Of a stretch of DNA of 64,000 nucleotides, positions 44,772 through 52,035 are shown one piece after another. The stretch's first letter is position 1. Each line of letters starts with the position of its first letter. Where the stretch lies: assembly GCA_902363145.1 (NCBI GenBank), contig CABIZB010000004.1, forward strand, positions 291,562-355,561. Direction: 5' to 3'. The notes under the pieces were generated by a model, which saw nothing but the letters and a program-made list of their open reading frames with translations, made no database searches and was not told the origin of the DNA. The stretch is from Oscillospiraceae bacterium (lineage in GTDB: Bacteria; Bacillota; Clostridia; Oscillospirales; Ruminococcaceae). The position numbers and the translations under genes are program-made.

Positions 44772-45365
44772 ATGAAAGACTATGACCCTGAGAAAATGAT
44801 CTCAGACAGCAGATTTTCCGTGCTTTTTGCAGATTCTGACAAAGCCATGCAGGAAAAGGTACTGAGCCGCATAGGCAGGCTTGTCAGAGACAACAGGCCA
44901 TATGCCGATGATAAGAACTACGGCTTTTTGTGCAACCTTTTCACCTCGCTGGCGTTTGTGTTCTCGTATGAAGAGCGGGGCAGAACAAGAGAGGAAAGCA
45001 TAGCAATAGTGCGGAACGCCATGTACGACTTTGTAAAGCCACAGATAAATACGATGAAAAAGCTGTCACGTCTGCCTGTGTTCGTGCCGTTTCTGAAAGT
45101 GTATATGCCAATAAAGATCCGCAGAACAGCAGGCTACGGCTGGAACATCGAGCTGCCGCAGGCACCGAAGAACACATTTTCCATGATAACCCACGACTGT
45201 ATTTTTGACCAGCTGTTCAGGAAATACGGCATACCCGAGCTTACGGCTGTGTTCTGCCATGTAGATGATATCATTTACGACTCGCTTCCCGGAGCAGATT
45301 TTGTTTATACCCAGCAGATAGGAAACGGCGGAAGCTGCTGTGATTACAGTTTTGTGAGGAAATAA
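44772..45365 (+). CDS. L-2-amino-thiazoline-4-carboxylic acid hydrolase family protein
   Basis: A 197-residue cytoplasmic protein. Its C-terminal half has the pattern of the ATC-hydrolase family: THDCIFDQLFRKYGIPELTAVFCHVDDIIYDSL, then PGADFVYTQQIGNGGSCCDYSF, with conserved Cys residues. Characterised members open a thiazoline ring on the way to L-cysteine, but many clostridial members are of unknown role. It is alone, with a near-consensus promoter and a palindrome at the transcription start. The start ATG 44772 is preceded by an AAAGGGG site. Confidence 0.8.
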   Translation: MKDYDPEKMISDSRFSVLFADSDKAMQEKVLSRIGRLVRDNRPYADDKNYGFLCNLFTSLAFVFSYEERGRTREESIAIVRNAMYDFVKPQINTMKKLSRLPVFVPFLKVYMPIKIRRTAGYGWNIELPQAPKNTFSMITHDCIFDQLFRKYGIPELTAVFCHVDDIIYDSLPGADFVYTQQIGNGGSCCDYSFVRK

Positions 45366-45385
45366 GATATATTAACGATATTAAC

Positions 45386-45418
45386 AGGGACTTGCAGACA
45401 AAATGCAAGTCCCTGTTG
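45386..45418 (+). terminator. Terminator after the ATC-hydrolase-like gene
   Basis: AGGGACTTGC (45386-45395) pairs perfectly with GCAAGTCCCT (45405-45414), followed by a T-rich stretch. Past it, 45415-45440 resembles the end of the dispersed repeats (TTTGTGCTGATTTTT). Confidence 0.85.
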
Positions 45419-45454
45419 CTTTTGTTTGTGCTGATTTTTCCAACAGTCCACTTA

Positions 45455-45680
45455 TCACGCAAAAGCGGCAGGCTCTCGCCTGCCGCACATAAGGATACGC
45501 ATTGCTGCGTTATAATCATCTGCCCCTGTGCTTTTCATCTCGCCCTCGGTAAGTCCCAGCCACGAAAGAAAAATATACGCTTTGGCATCTCTGCCGCACT
45601 CTGCGGCGCGCTTGCTGATATCGTCAAAACAGGTTATAATTTTGATATGCCTCCTCGCATCGGGATACTGTAATTGTCAT
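45455..45680 (-). pseudogene. Possible frameshifted small gene
   Basis: On the minus strand ATG 45680 opens MTITVSRCEEAYQNYNLF and stops. One base out of frame, from the same place, a protein-like stretch continues (FDDISKRAAECGRDAKAYI, then FLSWLGLTEGEM) to a stop at 45455. The two frames join naturally at the LF/FDD point, suggesting a single-base frameshift in a gene of about 75 codons. No homologue was recognised and the ribosome site (AGGAG) is very close to the ATG. It accounts for the coding-like part of the 391-base gap 45366-45756. Confidence 0.3.
45461..45486 (-). terminator. Strong hairpin, possible minus-strand terminator
   Basis: GCGGCAGGC (45465-45473), four-base loop, GCCTGCCGC (45478-45486), followed on the minus strand by TTTT. 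Confidence 0.6.
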
Positions 45681-45706
45681 ACTCCTATTATACCAGTTCG
45701 TCTGAA

Positions 45707-45742
45707 AAAAAATCCCGACACACCGCAGTGCATCGGGATTTT
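45707..45742 (-). terminator. Terminator after ddh
   Basis: AATCCCGA (45711-45718) pairs with TCGGGATT (45733-45740); on the minus strand a run of eight T follows. Confidence 0.9.
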
Positions 45743-45756
45743 CTGTTACCGCAAAA

Positions 45757-46737
45757 TTAAAGCATATGTGCTCTCAGCTCGTCGGGAGTCTGGTGGCAAA
45801 GGTATGCGGGAGCTACGTCGAAAATGGTCTTGCAGCCGCTTGCGCCCTCTGCGTTAAGCTTGTATGCTGCTCTTGCAAATGCAACCAGCACGCCTGCGGT
45901 GAACTCAGGGTTGGAGTCAAGCTTCAGGCTGAATTCCATAACGTGCTTATTATCGCCGTTGCCTGTCTTGCCGGTTCTGATAACAAAACCACCGTGAGGT
46001 ATTCCGCTGTGGTTCTTTTCAAGCTCCTCCTCGGTGATGAAATGAACTGTAGTATCATAGTCGGAGAAGTAGTTGGGCATGGTCTTGATATCATGCTCGA
46101 TCTGAGCCAGGTCTGCACCCTCCTCAGCAACTACGAAGCACTCTCTTGTGTGCTTTTCACGGGTGGTGAGAACGGGATTTTCGCCGTTTCTTACCTTCTC
46201 AAGAGCGGACTCAACGGGAATGGTGTACTGCTTGCCGTTCTTAACGCCCTTTACACGTCTGATAGCATCGGAGTGACCCTGGCTTACGCCCTTGCCCCAG
46301 AATGTGTAGTCGCTTCCCTCGGGAAGAACTGCGTTGCCGTACATTCTCATAAGAGAGAACAGTCCCGGATCCCAACCAACGGAGATAACACCGATCTTGC
46401 CGGACTCCTTAGCAGCCTTGTCAACATCTGCGAAATGCTCGGGGATCCTTGCGTGAGTATCGAAGCTGTCAACTACGTTGAAATACTTTACATACTCAGG
46501 GGTCTGGGTGGGAAGGTCATTTGCGCTTCCTCCGCAGAGGATAAGAACGTCGATCTCGTCCTTGTGAGCTGCTGCATCGTTTACGGAATAAACGGGAACG
46601 CCCTCTGTCATTATCTTTACAGAAGCGGGATCACGGCGTGTAAAAACTGCCTTGAGGCACATATCTTTGTTCTGACGGATAGAGAACTCAACGCCTCTTC
46701 CAAGGTTGCCGTAGCCTAAAATACCGACACGGATCAT
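45757..46737 (-). CDS. ddh: meso-Diaminopimelate D-dehydrogenase
   Basis: Ddh makes meso-2,6-diaminopimelate in one step from tetrahydrodipicolinate with NADPH and ammonia, supplying lysine and the third residue of the wall peptide. The 326-residue protein has the NADP-binding VGILGYGNLGRGVE at the N terminus, ILCGGSANDLPTQTPEY, SVGWDPGLFSLMRMYGNAVLP, and FWGKGVSQGHSDAIRRVKGV. GGGAG precedes ATG 46737; the upstream open frame to 46854 lacks a ribosome site. It agrees with the meso-DAP-type DNPR motif of the MurE half at 6.6 kb. Confidence 0.95.
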   Translation of the reverse strand: MIRVGILGYGNLGRGVEFSIRQNKDMCLKAVFTRRDPASVKIMTEGVPVYSVNDAAAHKDEIDVLILCGGSANDLPTQTPEYVKYFNVVDSFDTHARIPEHFADVDKAAKESGKIGVISVGWDPGLFSLMRMYGNAVLPEGSDYTFWGKGVSQGHSDAIRRVKGVKNGKQYTIPVESALEKVRNGENPVLTTREKHTRECFVVAEEGADLAQIEHDIKTMPNYFSDYDTTVHFITEEELEKNHSGIPHGGFVIRTGKTGNGDNKHVMEFSLKLDSNPEFTAGVLVAFARAAYKLNAEGASGCKTIFDVAPAYLCHQTPDELRAHML

Positions 46738-46865
46738 AAATATCAATCTCCCTATAAAATAATAATATTCATTAACGCAGAAAAGCAAAATGACCGACCT
46801 GCGGACTTCCCTGCCGCCCATATGCAAGCCGACTGTTATTTTCCTGCAAAGCAATGCACAAATTT

Positions 46866-46894
46866 ATAATAACAAAAAAATCCGCAAAAGTCAA
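46866..46894 (-). promoter_or_regulatory. ddh promoter
   Basis: On the minus strand TTGACT (46889-46894), 17 bases, then TATTAT (46866-46871). The 5' leader would be about 120 bases. Confidence 0.75.
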
Positions 46895-46983
46895 TACCCT
46901 CCGAACAAATTAAGTCAGAAAATATAAACCCATGCGGACTTTTTTATTTATTTTAATGCAAGTAAGCGGCTTATGCAGTTGCA

Positions 46984-48102
46984 TCATTCGCTGTATTTTG
47001 AATCTATTCCCAGATATTCTTCCAGCGTAAGGCCGCTGTCATAGACCTTTTTGGCAGTCTCCTTACCAAGGTATCTGATGTGCCAAGGCTCATACATATA
47101 GCCCGTTACATCCTCGCCGTCCTCGGGATATCTGATGATGAAGCCATATTCCCAGCAGTGTGCCTTGACCCACACATACTCGTCGGTATCGGCAAAGGAG
47201 ATGTCGATGGTGTTCATATCAAAGGCAAGCCCTGTCTGATGCTCGGAATGGCCCGGGCGGGCGGAATAGCGGTCAGCCTCCGCCTTGCCGCTGCGCTGTA
47301 CATATCTGTCGTAAAGCCCCGACTGATATTCATAGGAGCGAAAGCCCGATGATACGTATATGTTCAGCCCCTCCTTTGCGGCTGCGGCCTGCATATCGTC
47401 AAAAGCCGCCTGAGCCTCGGGGTCAACGCCCGGGTTATAGTCCGCAGGGAGAGCGTAGGTCTTGTTTGCAATGAGAATACCGCCTATGTATGTAAGTCCC
47501 GGAGCCGCCTTGACAGTCACGTTCACTTTTGCTGTAACGTTGGGGCTGGCAGCGGAAGCCACGGTGACAACGCACGTACCCTCACCCACAGCGGTGATAT
47601 TTCCAAGCCCATCTACCTTTGCAATGCTTTCATCGGAGCTTGTCCATATCTCGGATTTATCGGGAGCGTTTTCGGGTGACATGGTAACAATGGGCATCTT
47701 GTGTTCGCCCTGAGAAAGCGTCACATCGTAAAACGTAAGCTCAATACCTGTGACAGCACCCGTACTTTCTGCCTGAGCGTCCTCATAAACCGCCTCGGTT
47801 GTTGTAGTTTCAGCTGCTGAGGTCTCTTCTGCCGAAGCTTCAGCAGCCGCAGGTGCTTCGGTCTGTACCTCCTCCGCAGCAGTTGTTTCGCTTTCGGACA
47901 CTGCCTCCGATGTTTCAGGCTCGGTTTCCGATGTTATTTCTTCCGAAACAATTTCAGATGAAACAGCAGTGGTGACATCGACAGATGCGTCAGTGTCCTC
48001 GGTCACAGCAGAGGTCTCTGCCATTACGGGTATATTTTCTTCCACCTGAGTGCAGGCGGTAAGCATAAGAACAGCAGCCAGCGCCGCCGCAAATCTTTTC
48101 AT
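46984..48102 (-). CDS. VanY-type D-Ala-D-Ala carboxypeptidase lipoprotein with Ig-like domain
   Basis: A 372-residue lipoprotein (MKRFAAALAAVLMLTAC, Cys 17). A long Thr/Ser/Glu/Ala-rich stalk (about 20-125) leads to a bacterial Ig-like (Big2) domain (about 130-205, MSPENAPDKSEIWTSSDESI, then AKVDGLGNITAVGEG). The C-terminal metallopeptidase domain shows SSGFRSYEYQ, the SARPGHSEHQTGLAFD zinc motif (SxHxxGxAxD) and EPWHIRY. These enzymes trim D-Ala from the wall pentapeptide at the cell surface. GGAGGAAG selects ATG 48102. It is monocistronic. Confidence 0.92.
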   Translation of the reverse strand: MKRFAAALAAVLMLTACTQVEENIPVMAETSAVTEDTDASVDVTTAVSSEIVSEEITSETEPETSEAVSESETTAAEEVQTEAPAAAEASAEETSAAETTTTEAVYEDAQAESTGAVTGIELTFYDVTLSQGEHKMPIVTMSPENAPDKSEIWTSSDESIAKVDGLGNITAVGEGTCVVTVASAASPNVTAKVNVTVKAAPGLTYIGGILIANKTYALPADYNPGVDPEAQAAFDDMQAAAAKEGLNIYVSSGFRSYEYQSGLYDRYVQRSGKAEADRYSARPGHSEHQTGLAFDMNTIDISFADTDEYVWVKAHCWEYGFIIRYPEDGEDVTGYMYEPWHIRYLGKETAKKVYDSGLTLEEYLGIDSKYSE

Positions 48103-48142
48103 ATAACTTCCTCCGATATACATTATAATAGTATAAAAGGAT

Positions 48143-48172
48143 AAAAAAAACGCCGAGACTATTGTCTCGACG
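48143..48172 (-). terminator. Terminator of the four-tRNA operon
   Basis: CGCCGAGAC (48151-48159) pairs with GTCTCGACG (48164-48172); on the minus strand eight T residues follow. Confidence 0.88.
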
Positions 48173-48177
48173 AATCG

Positions 48178-48253
48178 TGGAGCGGATTACGAGGCTCGAA
48201 CTCGCTACCTCCACCTTGGCAAGGTGGCGCTCTACCAGATGAGCTAAATCCGC
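48178..48253 (-). tRNA. tRNA-Gly (anticodon GCC)
   Basis: Acceptor GCGGATT/AATCCGC, anticodon loop TTGCCAA (GCC) in a CCACC/GGTGG stem, T-arm GAGTTCGAGCCTC, encoded CCA. Confidence 0.95.
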
Positions 48254-48257
48254 AATA

Positions 48258-48333
48258 TGGTGCCTCCGGACGGAATCGAACCATCGACACGGGGATTTTC
48301 AGTCCCCTGCTCTACCGACTGAGCTACAGAGGC
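48258..48333 (-). tRNA. tRNA-Phe (anticodon GAA)
   Basis: Acceptor GCCTCTG/CGGAGGC, anticodon stem GGGGA/TCCCC with loop CTGAAAA (GAA), T-arm GGTTCGATTCC, encoded CCA. Four bases separate it from tRNA-Gly. Confidence 0.95.
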
Positions 48334-48337
48334 AAAA

Positions 48338-48414
48338 TGGCGACCTGGATGGGACTCGAACCCACGACCTCCGCCGTGACAGGGCGGCGTTCTAACCAAC
48401 TGAACTACCAGGCC
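48338..48414 (-). tRNA. tRNA-Asp (anticodon GTC)
   Basis: Acceptor GGCCTGG/CCAGGTC, anticodon stem CCGCC/GGCGG with loop CTGTCAC (GTC), discriminator G, encoded CCA. Confidence 0.95.
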
Positions 48415-48422
48415 GAATATTG

Positions 48423-48452
48423 TGCGGAATTGTTTTTGCGAACAATTCCGCA
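48423..48452 (-). other. Perfect 12-bp hairpin inside the tRNA operon
   Basis: TGCGGAATTGTT (48423-48434) pairs with AACAATTCCGCA (48441-48452) around a six-base loop, between tRNA-Val and tRNA-Asp. There is no T-run; a processing site is a possible role. Confidence 0.65.
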
Positions 48453-48458
48453 TCATTT

Positions 48459-48534
48459 TGGTGGGAACAATAGGGCTCGAACCTATGACCCTCTGCTTGT
48501 AAGGCAGATGCTCTCCCAGCTGAGCTATGCTCCC
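48459..48534 (-). tRNA. tRNA-Val (anticodon TAC)
   Basis: Acceptor GGGAGCA/TGTTCCC, anticodon stem TCTGC/GCAGA with loop CTTACAA (TAC), T-arm GGTTCGAGCCC, encoded CCA. First gene of the four-tRNA operon. Confidence 0.95.
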
Positions 48535-48599
48535 ATTCGCCCGATATTGTTGGGCTTCCGCTTGTCTTTTGAGAACCGCTGTCCTCAACCGACTTGTTT

Positions 48600-48628
48600 A
48601 TTCTACTACATTCAGCAGAAAAAGTCAA
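48600..48628 (-). promoter_or_regulatory. Promoter of the four-tRNA operon
   Basis: On the minus strand TTGACT (48623-48628), 17 bases, then TAGAAT (48600-48605). Confidence 0.8.
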
Positions 48629-48726
48629 GGGGTTTTTCAAAAAAAATTTCAGTTTGTGACATTTGCTGACAGATATGCTGCTTTGCACATATACAGTTAG
48701 ATATTATGCACATCAAAATCAGCACT

Positions 48727-48765
48727 TTTTTAAAATATCCGCAGCAGAGATCCCGCTGCGGATAT
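48727..48765 (-). terminator. Terminator after the esterase gene
   Basis: ATATCCGCAGC (48735-48745) pairs with GCTGCGGATAT (48755-48765); a T-rich stretch follows on the minus strand. Confidence 0.8.
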
Positions 48766-48784
48766 AAAATGCCGAAAAATATTT

Positions 48785-49624
48785 TTACAGACTTTCACCG
48801 AAACCAAATTTATTTCCAAGCCATGTTTTTACAAGCTCTATCCACACAACACACTCACGCTGAATGCCATATCCGCCCTTGTCCTGGGTGAACTCATTGG
48901 CAAGCGCCAGCCCATGTCCCCCGTCGGGAAAAATGTGCAGCTCGCAGTTTACGCCCTTTTCTTTCAGCGCCATGGCAAAAAGCATGGAATTTTCCGAGGG
49001 AACCACATTATCCGTAAAGGTGTGCCAGATAAAGGCAGGGGGAGTGTTCTCCGTCACCTGCTTTTCAAGGGACATTTTTTCAAGCATCTCCTTATTCTCG
49101 CCGTATGGTACCCCCAGCAGTGCCTCAAAGGAGCCACGGTGAGCATACACGCCCGAGGATATAACAGGGTAGCACAGTATCATTCCCGCAGGCCTAAGCT
49201 CCTGTGCTGTAAGCCCCACAGAGCGGCACATAAAGTCCTCGCCGCTGAAAATGCCGTAGCTTGCCGCCAGATGACCTCCAGCAGAGCCGCCCATAATGAT
49301 GATCTTGTCCGCCAGAACGTTCCACCTGTCCGCATTTTCACGGATTATCTTCCACGCCTGAGCGATCTCCAGCAGCTGTGTGGGATATACCGCAGGCTTT
49401 ACCGAATATGTAAGCACCGCCGCATGATAGCCCATAGCAGTGAACTGGAGCGCCAGAGGCTCCCCCTCCTTGTGGGACACAAATTCATATCCTCCGCCCG
49501 GGCAGATGAACACCATAGGTCTCCTGCTGTGCTCAAAATATTCCGAGCTGTCAACGATATATGTGCGCAGGGTGGCATTATCCCCCGAGCCCTCTGCTTT
49601 TATCTTAAAATTCTCAATTATCAT
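48785..49624 (-). CDS. Alpha/beta-hydrolase esterase
   Basis: A 279-residue cytoplasmic esterase of the acetyl-xylan esterase/lipase-like group. The oxyanion motif PGGGYEFVS (about 43), nucleophile elbow GGSAGGHLAAS (about 112), a FTDNVVP aspartate region (about 205) and the His in FPDGGHGLAL (about 238) are all in place. There is no signal peptide. AAAGGAG lies inside the end of the upstream serine-hydrolase gene and selects ATG 49624, ten bases after that gene's stop codon, so the two are cotranscribed. Confidence 0.9.
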   Translation of the reverse strand: MIIENFKIKAEGSGDNATLRTYIVDSSEYFEHSRRPMVFICPGGGYEFVSHKEGEPLALQFTAMGYHAAVLTYSVKPAVYPTQLLEIAQAWKIIRENADRWNVLADKIIIMGGSAGGHLAASYGIFSGEDFMCRSVGLTAQELRPAGMILCYPVISSGVYAHRGSFEALLGVPYGENKEMLEKMSLEKQVTENTPPAFIWHTFTDNVVPSENSMLFAMALKEKGVNCELHIFPDGGHGLALANEFTQDKGGYGIQRECVVWIELVKTWLGNKFGFGESL

Positions 49625-49634
49625 AGCTTCTCCT

Positions 49635-50801
49635 TTAAGCAAGACTGCTCATTACAATATTTTTTATCTTTCTCACCAGTACGCCCGATCTGCCCACGCC
49701 TGCCTGCTGTGTGCCGAAAAGCAGCGTGATGCCATGGGCAGGCTCATTTGAAAAGAACGTGCCGAGCCAGCCGTCCCAGCCGTATTCTCCCTTGGTTGAA
49801 AACAGCGATGTCATGCTCTCGTCGTCGCATACACGCATAAGATTACCGTATGTATAGCCTGTCATCCAGCCCCAGCCCTCTGCCAGCTGATGCTTCCGGT
49901 GGGGTGCCAGACCTCCGTGAGTGAGGAATCTCACCGCCGCCTGCGGCATTATGCGGGTACCGTTATATTCTCCGCCGTTCATAAGCATTTGGGCAAACTT
50001 GGCATAATCATCAAGGGTGGAGCACAGACCCGCTCCGCCTGACTGGAACGCAGGGATGTTATCCCTCTCATACGCAAGACCAAGATGATTTGTTTTCATC
50101 TCATACAGACCGTTTTCCGAATAGTCATACACCTTTGCAAGACGTGGGGATTTTTCCGCAGGCACATAAAAATCCGTGTCATTCATGCCCAGCGGCTCGA
50201 AAAAGCGCTTTTTGAGGAAATCACGGAATGACATTCCGCTGACCCTTTCCACAAGCGCACCTAGAATATCGGCGGAAGCGCCGTACATGAACCGCTCCCC
50301 CGGCTCAAAGCAAAGGTCAACGTGGGACATCATCTCCGCAAACTCCCGGGTAGTCACAGGCGAGTCGGAGCGCAGCCGCTGCTCTACTGTCCGGAACACC
50401 GTTCCGCTTTGTCTGCCGCCCTCAGTGGCTCCGTCAGGGTATGGGATACCCGAGGTCATATTCAGCAGGTCACGGACTGTGATGTGATTTTTCGCCCCAC
50501 GCCTTTCGCCGTCGGTATTTACATATGAGCAGGCAAATTCGGGCATATAGTCCGACAGCCACGCTCCCATGTCTATCTTCCCCTCGGAAGCCAGCAGCAC
50601 CACCGCTGCGGCAGTTATTGGCTTTGTCTGGGAATACAGTCGGAAGATAGTATCACGCTCAACAGGCAGGCTGTTTTCAATGTCCCTCATACCGTACTGG
50701 CAATACACCTCCCTGCCGTTATGCAGCACAAGCACATTTGCGCCTGATACGTCGCCGTTTTCAACAGCAATTTTCAAAGTTTCGTTTATCTGAGATATCA
50801 T
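49635..50801 (-). CDS. Serine hydrolase of the beta-lactamase (class C) family
   Basis: A 388-residue protein with the penicillin-recognising fold. SxxK is YSQTKPITAA (Ser near residue 57), the Tyr motif is MYGASADILG (about 172), and a late GGLAPHRKH/GWGWMTGY region stands where the third motif is expected. No signal peptide is visible. Many members are esterases or peptidases rather than resistance enzymes, and pairing with an esterase gene favours ester hydrolysis. An AGAGGTG site precedes ATG 50801. Confidence 0.88.
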   Translation of the reverse strand: MISQINETLKIAVENGDVSGANVLVLHNGREVYCQYGMRDIENSLPVERDTIFRLYSQTKPITAAAVVLLASEGKIDMGAWLSDYMPEFACSYVNTDGERRGAKNHITVRDLLNMTSGIPYPDGATEGGRQSGTVFRTVEQRLRSDSPVTTREFAEMMSHVDLCFEPGERFMYGASADILGALVERVSGMSFRDFLKKRFFEPLGMNDTDFYVPAEKSPRLAKVYDYSENGLYEMKTNHLGLAYERDNIPAFQSGGAGLCSTLDDYAKFAQMLMNGGEYNGTRIMPQAAVRFLTHGGLAPHRKHQLAEGWGWMTGYTYGNLMRVCDDESMTSLFSTKGEYGWDGWLGTFFSNEPAHGITLLFGTQQAGVGRSGVLVRKIKNIVMSSLA

Positions 50802-50943
50802 TTTGCACCTCTCACGGGCTGACCCGTGCCTTATTTTTACTTTACCTGTATTTTAGCACATATCCCTCTGCTTTGCAAGACAATTTGACAGCATAAAACC
50901 GCCTGCGTCAACACACTGTAAACAAAAAAACTGTATTTTATCC

Positions 50944-50972
50944 TTGCAACCTTGGTGATTGTGTGATATAAT
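50944..50972 (+). promoter_or_regulatory. Promoter of the gene at 51015
   Basis: TTGCAA (50944-50949), 17 bases, then TATAAT (50967-50972). Confidence 0.78.
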
Positions 50973-51014
50973 TATTTGAATAGGGGAATTTCATTACACG
51001 AAAGGATCATCAGA

Positions 51015-51530
51015 ATGAACAACGATTTTTATTCCGAGCAGCTTGTGGCAAAAAAGTCAGGCGGCTCCGAAACAGCCAAGAAAATACTCATAGGCGTGCT
51101 TACCGCTCTTGTGGCAGCCTTTCTTTTCCTTATAATTATTTTCCCGCTGAGCCTGCTGCTGGTGGGTCTGGTGTTTTACGGCGGATATTATCTTATGACA
51201 GGCATCGACACCGAGTATGAATATATCCTCACCAACGGCGACCTTGATATCGACAAGATAACAGGCAAGCGCAAGAGAAAGCGTCTGCTCAGCACAAAGA
51301 TAGGTGACTTCACCGCCTTCGGCAAGCTGGAGGAAGCTCCCGAGGCAGCCGACAAGGTAACTACCGTCCTTGTTACCGACGGCACAAACGAGGGCGCATA
51401 TTACGCCGATTTCAGGCACCAGAGCGCAGGAAATGTCCGCCTTATCTTCACTCCCAACGAAAAGACCATGGAGGGCGTAAAGATGTTCCTCCCCAGACAG
51501 CTCAAAGCTGAAATGATGAGAAAGAAGTAA
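51015..51530 (+). CDS. Membrane protein of unknown function
   Basis: A 171-residue protein. A short N-terminal tail (NNDFYSEQLVAKKSGGSETAK) precedes a hydrophobic hairpin of two membrane segments (about 24-70). A cytoplasmic domain with YEYILTNGDLDIDKITGKRKRKR follows, and then a beta-rich region. The YILTNGDLDIDKI motif recalls membrane proteins that sense or fold like PH-type domains, but no family is certain. AAAGGA upstream selects ATG 51015 over the frame start at 50976. It is monocistronic. Confidence 0.75.
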   Translation: MNNDFYSEQLVAKKSGGSETAKKILIGVLTALVAAFLFLIIIFPLSLLLVGLVFYGGYYLMTGIDTEYEYILTNGDLDIDKITGKRKRKRLLSTKIGDFTAFGKLEEAPEAADKVTTVLVTDGTNEGAYYADFRHQSAGNVRLIFTPNEKTMEGVKMFLPRQLKAEMMRKK

Positions 51531-51536
51531 GCAAGC

Positions 51537-51584
51537 AAATACTCATTGTATATATTTAGTTATATATACAATGAGTATTTTTAT
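51537..51584 (+). terminator. Terminator after the gene at 51015
   Basis: AAATACTCATTGTATATA pairs with the complementary arm at about 51563-51580, followed by T residues. Confidence 0.85.
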
Positions 51585-51593
51585 ATGCTATGA

Positions 51594-51625
51594 AAAAGCC
51601 GCCTCAAACGAGACGGCTTTTGATT
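51594..51625 (-). terminator. Terminator after the small membrane protein gene
   Basis: AAAAGCCGCCTC (51594-51605) pairs with GAGACGGCTTTT (51610-51621); on the minus strand TTTTTC follows. Confidence 0.8.
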
Positions 51626-51638
51626 TTATAGGGTTTTA

Positions 51639-51965
51639 TCAAAGAATTTTGATGTCGCCGATAAGGGGCAGGGGCTTATCGCTTGCCTGGCACGCATTAA
51701 CAAGGTTAATGATAGCAAAAACAAATACAACAAGACTGATGATACCCGAGATATACTTTATAATGGGTATGTAATTAAGGATCGAGCAGGCAACAGAGCA
51801 GCCGAAAATAATCAGCGACTGATTTGCACGGAACTTGAGATATTCGGAATTTTTCTGGCTCTCAACTACCAGAGGAAGGAAGAACAGAAATGGGAAAACC
51901 GACATAAGGATACCCATACCCTTGTTTGCGTTTGCGTCTTCCTGGCTGAAATTGTAATTTGCCAT
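51639..51965 (-). CDS. Small membrane protein (DUF4870/Tic20-like)
   Basis: A 108-residue protein with three predicted membrane segments (about 15-35, 45-65, 68-90). The segments MGILMSVFPFLFFLPLV, NSEYLKFRANQSLIIFG and a final P-x-x-GDIKIL match the small DUF4870-type proteins, where a K/R-F-HANQSL-like loop joins the helices. Function is unknown. GAAAGGGG precedes the start. It lies downstream of serA on the same strand, behind a hairpin. Confidence 0.78.
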   Translation of the reverse strand: MANYNFSQEDANANKGMGILMSVFPFLFFLPLVVESQKNSEYLKFRANQSLIIFGCSVACSILNYIPIIKYISGIISLVVFVFAIINLVNACQASDKPLPLIGDIKIL

Positions 51966-52004
51966 TTTTTTACCCCTTTCGTGATAACAATGAAGTTTTA
52001 TTCC

Positions 52005-52035
52005 AAAGTAAGAGTTACTTGATAACTCTTACTTT
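52005..52035 (-). terminator. Perfect hairpin spanning the serA stop codon
   Basis: AAAGTAAGAGTTA (52005-52017) pairs perfectly over 13 bp with TAACTCTTACTTT (52023-52035). The arms include the last serA codons and the stop. Only a weak T-rich stretch follows. Confidence 0.6.

Noticed and set aside
45392..45673. A 93-codon plus-strand frame
   Set aside because: It starts inside the terminator at 45386-45418, has no ribosome site and reads across two hairpins.
45766..46719. A 317-codon plus-strand frame
   Set aside because: Antisense to ddh; shadow frame.
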